DNA of 64,000 bases. Source: CAYRVF01 sp964427535 (lineage in GTDB: Bacteria; Chloroflexota; Ktedonobacteria; Ktedonobacterales; JADMIN01). The stretch is from contig CAYRVF010000002.1 in NCBI GenBank assembly GCA_964427535.1, positions 21,495-85,494 of the forward strand, given 5' to 3'. Shown piece by piece: positions 62,337 to 64,000 of this stretch (the first letter of the stretch is position 1; each line of letters starts with the position of its first letter). Under the pieces are notes generated by a model. That model did not search any database, was not told the DNA's origin, and worked only from the letters and a program-made list of their open reading frames with translations. Position numbers and translations under genes: made by a program.

Positions 62337-62888
62337 ATGACGACACCGAGCCAGAGCCCACCGGCCCCCGCCAATGTGACGGCACAGGATATGGTCGTGG
62401 GTATCTTCTCCAACCAGGCACAAGCTGAAGAGGCAATACAGCGGCTGACCCAAGCGGGAATCCCGGCCGATCGCATCTCGCTCGTGGCCCAAGGCCTGGA
62501 GCTGCGTGAACAGCTTCAAGGCTACATCCGCGCGGCCGACGTTGCGCGCGAGACCGCGGGAATCGGGGCGTGGACAGGAGGTATCTTTGGCCTGCTGGCC
62601 GGCGCCGCTTTCCTCTGGGTGCCAGCGTTAGGACCGCTTGTCGTGCTGGGTCCGCTCGTCTATGCAGCGCTCGGGGCCGCATCTGGAGGCGCAATGGGAG
62701 GCTTGCTAGGAGCTATCCTGGGCGAACAGGTCGAGAAGGAACACATTCCGAAATATCAGGCAGCGCTTCAGGCGGGCAAGTATCTGCTTGTTGTCCACGG
62801 CGCCCCCCAAGAGGTGGAGACCGCGCGACGCGTGCTGGGAGAGAGCAAGAGCGAAGACGTGACGACCTATAGCGCAAACGCGGCCTAA
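62337..62888 (+). CDS. general stress protein, glycine-zipper membrane-inserting type (paralogue)
   Basis: The 183-aa protein has the same plan as the one at 14888. An alpha/beta start (DMVVGIFSNQAQAEEAIQRLTQAGIPADRISLVAQG) is followed by a Gly/Ala-rich hydrophobic core (about 83-130: WTGGIFGLLAGAAFLWVPAL, LGAASGGAMGGLLGAILG). It ends with KYLLVVHGAPQEVETARRVLGE. GAAAGAGGTAGAAG precedes the ATG. Function is unknown; the pairing with DUF1269-like stress proteins is by architecture. A strong terminator hairpin follows at 62950. Confidence 0.8.
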   Translation: MTTPSQSPPAPANVTAQDMVVGIFSNQAQAEEAIQRLTQAGIPADRISLVAQGLELREQLQGYIRAADVARETAGIGAWTGGIFGLLAGAAFLWVPALGPLVVLGPLVYAALGAASGGAMGGLLGAILGEQVEKEHIPKYQAALQAGKYLLVVHGAPQEVETARRVLGESKSEDVTTYSANAA

Positions 62889-62949
62889 GCGCGCGCTCGT
62901 CGTGCAAGGCACCTGCCGAGTGGAATCGCTTCGCTAGCGCGACCCCAAG

Positions 62950-62990
62950 CGGGAGGCACACAGACGGCCATGTCGTCTGTGTGCCTCCCG
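62950..62990. terminator. perfect 17-bp inverted repeat, bidirectional terminator
   Basis: CGGGAGGCACACAGACG (62950-62966) and its exact complement (62974-62990) flank a 7-nt loop. It sits between converging genes, so it can end both transcripts. It is the strongest hairpin seen in the window. The rest of the 62889-63234 interval holds nothing recognised. Confidence 0.75.
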
Positions 62991-63234
62991 CGTTTCCAGA
63001 GCAATGTGGTCCACCTGCGTTGCCACAGTCCCCATCGCCATCTTCCTGTCCTGCTTCCTGTCCTGTCGCCGCTACCAGCAAGCGCCCGAGCAGATGCCCA
63101 GGCGCTCTTTTGTGTCAGAGGGTGACCAGCGCGACTGTTGATGCGCGTCGTGCGGAGGCTGGCCACAGCCGGACGCAGAGCGAACGGGGACGACCGTGCG
63201 AACACCACAGTCGCGATCGTCCCCTGGTAATAGA

Positions 63235-63453
63235 CTAGGCGCCGCCCTCGTACTTGAATGAGAGCTCCAGTTTGACGCGATAGGTCAGCGCTCTACCGGC
63301 TTCGATATGCACGTCTTGCTCGACGACACGGGCGACGCGCAGATCGCGCAAAGTGCGCGACGCCTCCTCGATCGCCGCGGCGGTTGCCCGCTCCCACGAC
63401 TCGGTGCTGGAGCCGACCAGCGTGACCACCTTGTACACGCTCTCCTCTGCCAT
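63235..63453 (-). CDS. dodecin
   Basis: The 72-aa protein matches dodecin: VYKVVTLVGSSTESWERATAAAIEEASRTLRDLRVARVVEQDVHIEAGRALTYRVKLELSFKYEG. The SSTESWExA and LRxxxVxEQDxxIxxG blocks are diagnostic. Dodecins form hollow dodecamers that store flavins or CoA and protect against free flavin. GGGAGTGAGAACAGC precedes the ATG at 63453. Confidence 0.93.
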   Translation of the reverse strand: MAEESVYKVVTLVGSSTESWERATAAAIEEASRTLRDLRVARVVEQDVHIEAGRALTYRVKLELSFKYEGGA

Positions 63454-63527
63454 GCTGTTCTCACTCCCTTCGCTCTGAGTGCTCCACGAGCACACTGGCA
63501 CGCTGCTTCCCCGCGATCGGGAAGCTC

Positions 63528-64000
63528 TTACGAGGTCGTTCTGCGCGCTTCCTGTTCGACCAGCTCGCGCTTGAGCACCTTGCCGGTCGCGGTCATGGGT
63601 AAGCTCTCGCAGAACTCGATGTAGCGCGGATACTTGTACTGCGCCATCTGCTGCTTGCACCAGACCGTCATCTCCTCGACGGTGATGGTGACGCCGGGCT
63701 TGCGAATGATATAGGCCTTCACCTCCTGCCCCAGGGCCTCGTGCGGCACGCCGATGACGGCGGCCAGCGACACGGCCGGGTGCGTCATCAGCACCTCTTC
63801 GAGTTCGCGGGGGTAGACGTTGTAGCCGCCGCGCAGAATCATGTCCTTCTTGCGATCGACGATGAAGAAATAGCCATCAGCGTCCTGATAGGCGATGTCG
63901 CCGGTGTGAAACCATCCGCCGCGCATCGCCTCGGCGGTGGCCTCCGGGCGCTTATAGTAACCTTTCATGACGCTATACCCACGCACGACGATCTCGCCGG
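63528..64000 (-). CDS. acyl-CoA synthetase (AMP-dependent), C-terminal part cut by window edge
   Basis: The visible 157 residues are the 3' part of an ANL-family ligase: GEIVVRGYSVMKGYYKRPEATAEAMRGGWFHTGDIAYQDADGYFFIVDRKKDMILRGGYNVYPRELEEVLMTHPAV contains the hinge motif. The catalytic Lys is in MTATGKVLKREL. It activates a carboxylic acid (probably a fatty acid) to acyl-CoA. The N-terminal domain lies past the window. It is 75 bp upstream of dodecin on the same strand. Confidence 0.93.
   Translation of the reverse strand, partial: GEIVVRGYSVMKGYYKRPEATAEAMRGGWFHTGDIAYQDADGYFFIVDRKKDMILRGGYNVYPRELEEVLMTHPAVSLAAVIGVPHEALGQEVKAYIIRKPGVTITVEEMTVWCKQQMAQYKYPRYIEFCESLPMTATGKVLKRELVEQEARRTTS

Noticed and set aside
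1..64000. CRISPR arrays, tRNA or rRNA genes, complete insertion sequences
   Set aside because: No regular spacer-repeat pattern, no cloverleaf or rRNA-like segments, and no transposase frames were recognised; only an integrase tail is present.

Overview
The window is about 62-65% GC, gene-dense, and contains one 10-N assembly gap (7295-7304). Gene content suggests a Chloroflexota bacterium of the Thermomicrobia or Ktedonobacteria kind: two giant XRE/NB-ARC/TPR/LuxR regulators, several two-domain universal stress proteins (Usp), DUF72, DUF4386, DUF6510, and a sulfite-oxidase-like enzyme next to a ferredoxin-reductase-like enzyme. This placement is inferred from gene families only. No rRNA, tRNA or CRISPR array was seen.

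Region 1 (1-21.4 kb) looks like a stress or low-oxygen island. It starts with the C-terminal DNA-binding domain of an OmpR/PhoB-type response regulator. It holds four Usp proteins (one damaged), a multicopper oxidase, a DoxX protein, a GNAT acetyltransferase, a ferredoxin/GltD-like oxidoreductase with two paralogous membrane proteins, an SRPBCC protein, a secreted repeat protein, a glycine-zipper stress protein, DUF72 and a flavodoxin. At least eight promoters here share one layout: GTGA half-sites in ~10.5-bp phase, ending 10 bp before a TANNCT -10 box. This is a PHO-box-like direct-repeat regulon, and the regulator at the window edge is the obvious candidate to control it.

Region 2 (21.4-31.5 kb) has a peroxiredoxin-like protein without its peroxidatic cysteine, a 970-aa LuxR regulator, a frameshifted MFS transporter, a cyclic-nucleotide-domain thioredoxin-reductase-like protein and a DHA2 drug exporter. 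Region 3 (31.7-37 kb) is a urease operon, ureABC-FGD, without ureE; UreC has Thr where the flap cysteine usually is. Region 4 (37-43 kb) holds a DUF6510/ferredoxin reductase/sulfite-oxidase-like operon, a lactonase-type beta-propeller and a MerA/Lpd-like flavoprotein.

Region 5 (43.5-49.5 kb) is an ECF sigma factor, a membrane protein (probable anti-sigma), three paralogous ABC-2 permeases and one ATPase. Three promoters in this block share an ECF-type signature with identical 16-bp spacing, which implies autoregulation and direct control of the transporter. A tyrosine-recombinase tail remnant follows. Region 6 (49.8-64 kb) has the second giant LuxR regulator, a rhodanese-CBS gene with an in-frame TGA at a normally Cys position, an aldolase, a cupin, a DksA-like protein, an enoyl-CoA hydratase, an SDR, a junction of two truncated genes (Amt and DUF4331-like), VOC, Hsp20 with a Gln/Gly/Ser tail, a TrkA-C membrane protein, a second glycine-zipper stress protein, dodecin and the 3' part of an acyl-CoA synthetase.

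Two further regulatory patterns cross regions 2-6. One is a four-copy bipartite promoter element (22.9, 41.5, 43.3 and 58.7 kb) in front of redox genes. The other is a TGTC array with exact 11-11-10 spacing at 26.4, 53.05 and 58.86 kb, two of these upstream of the LuxR paralogues.
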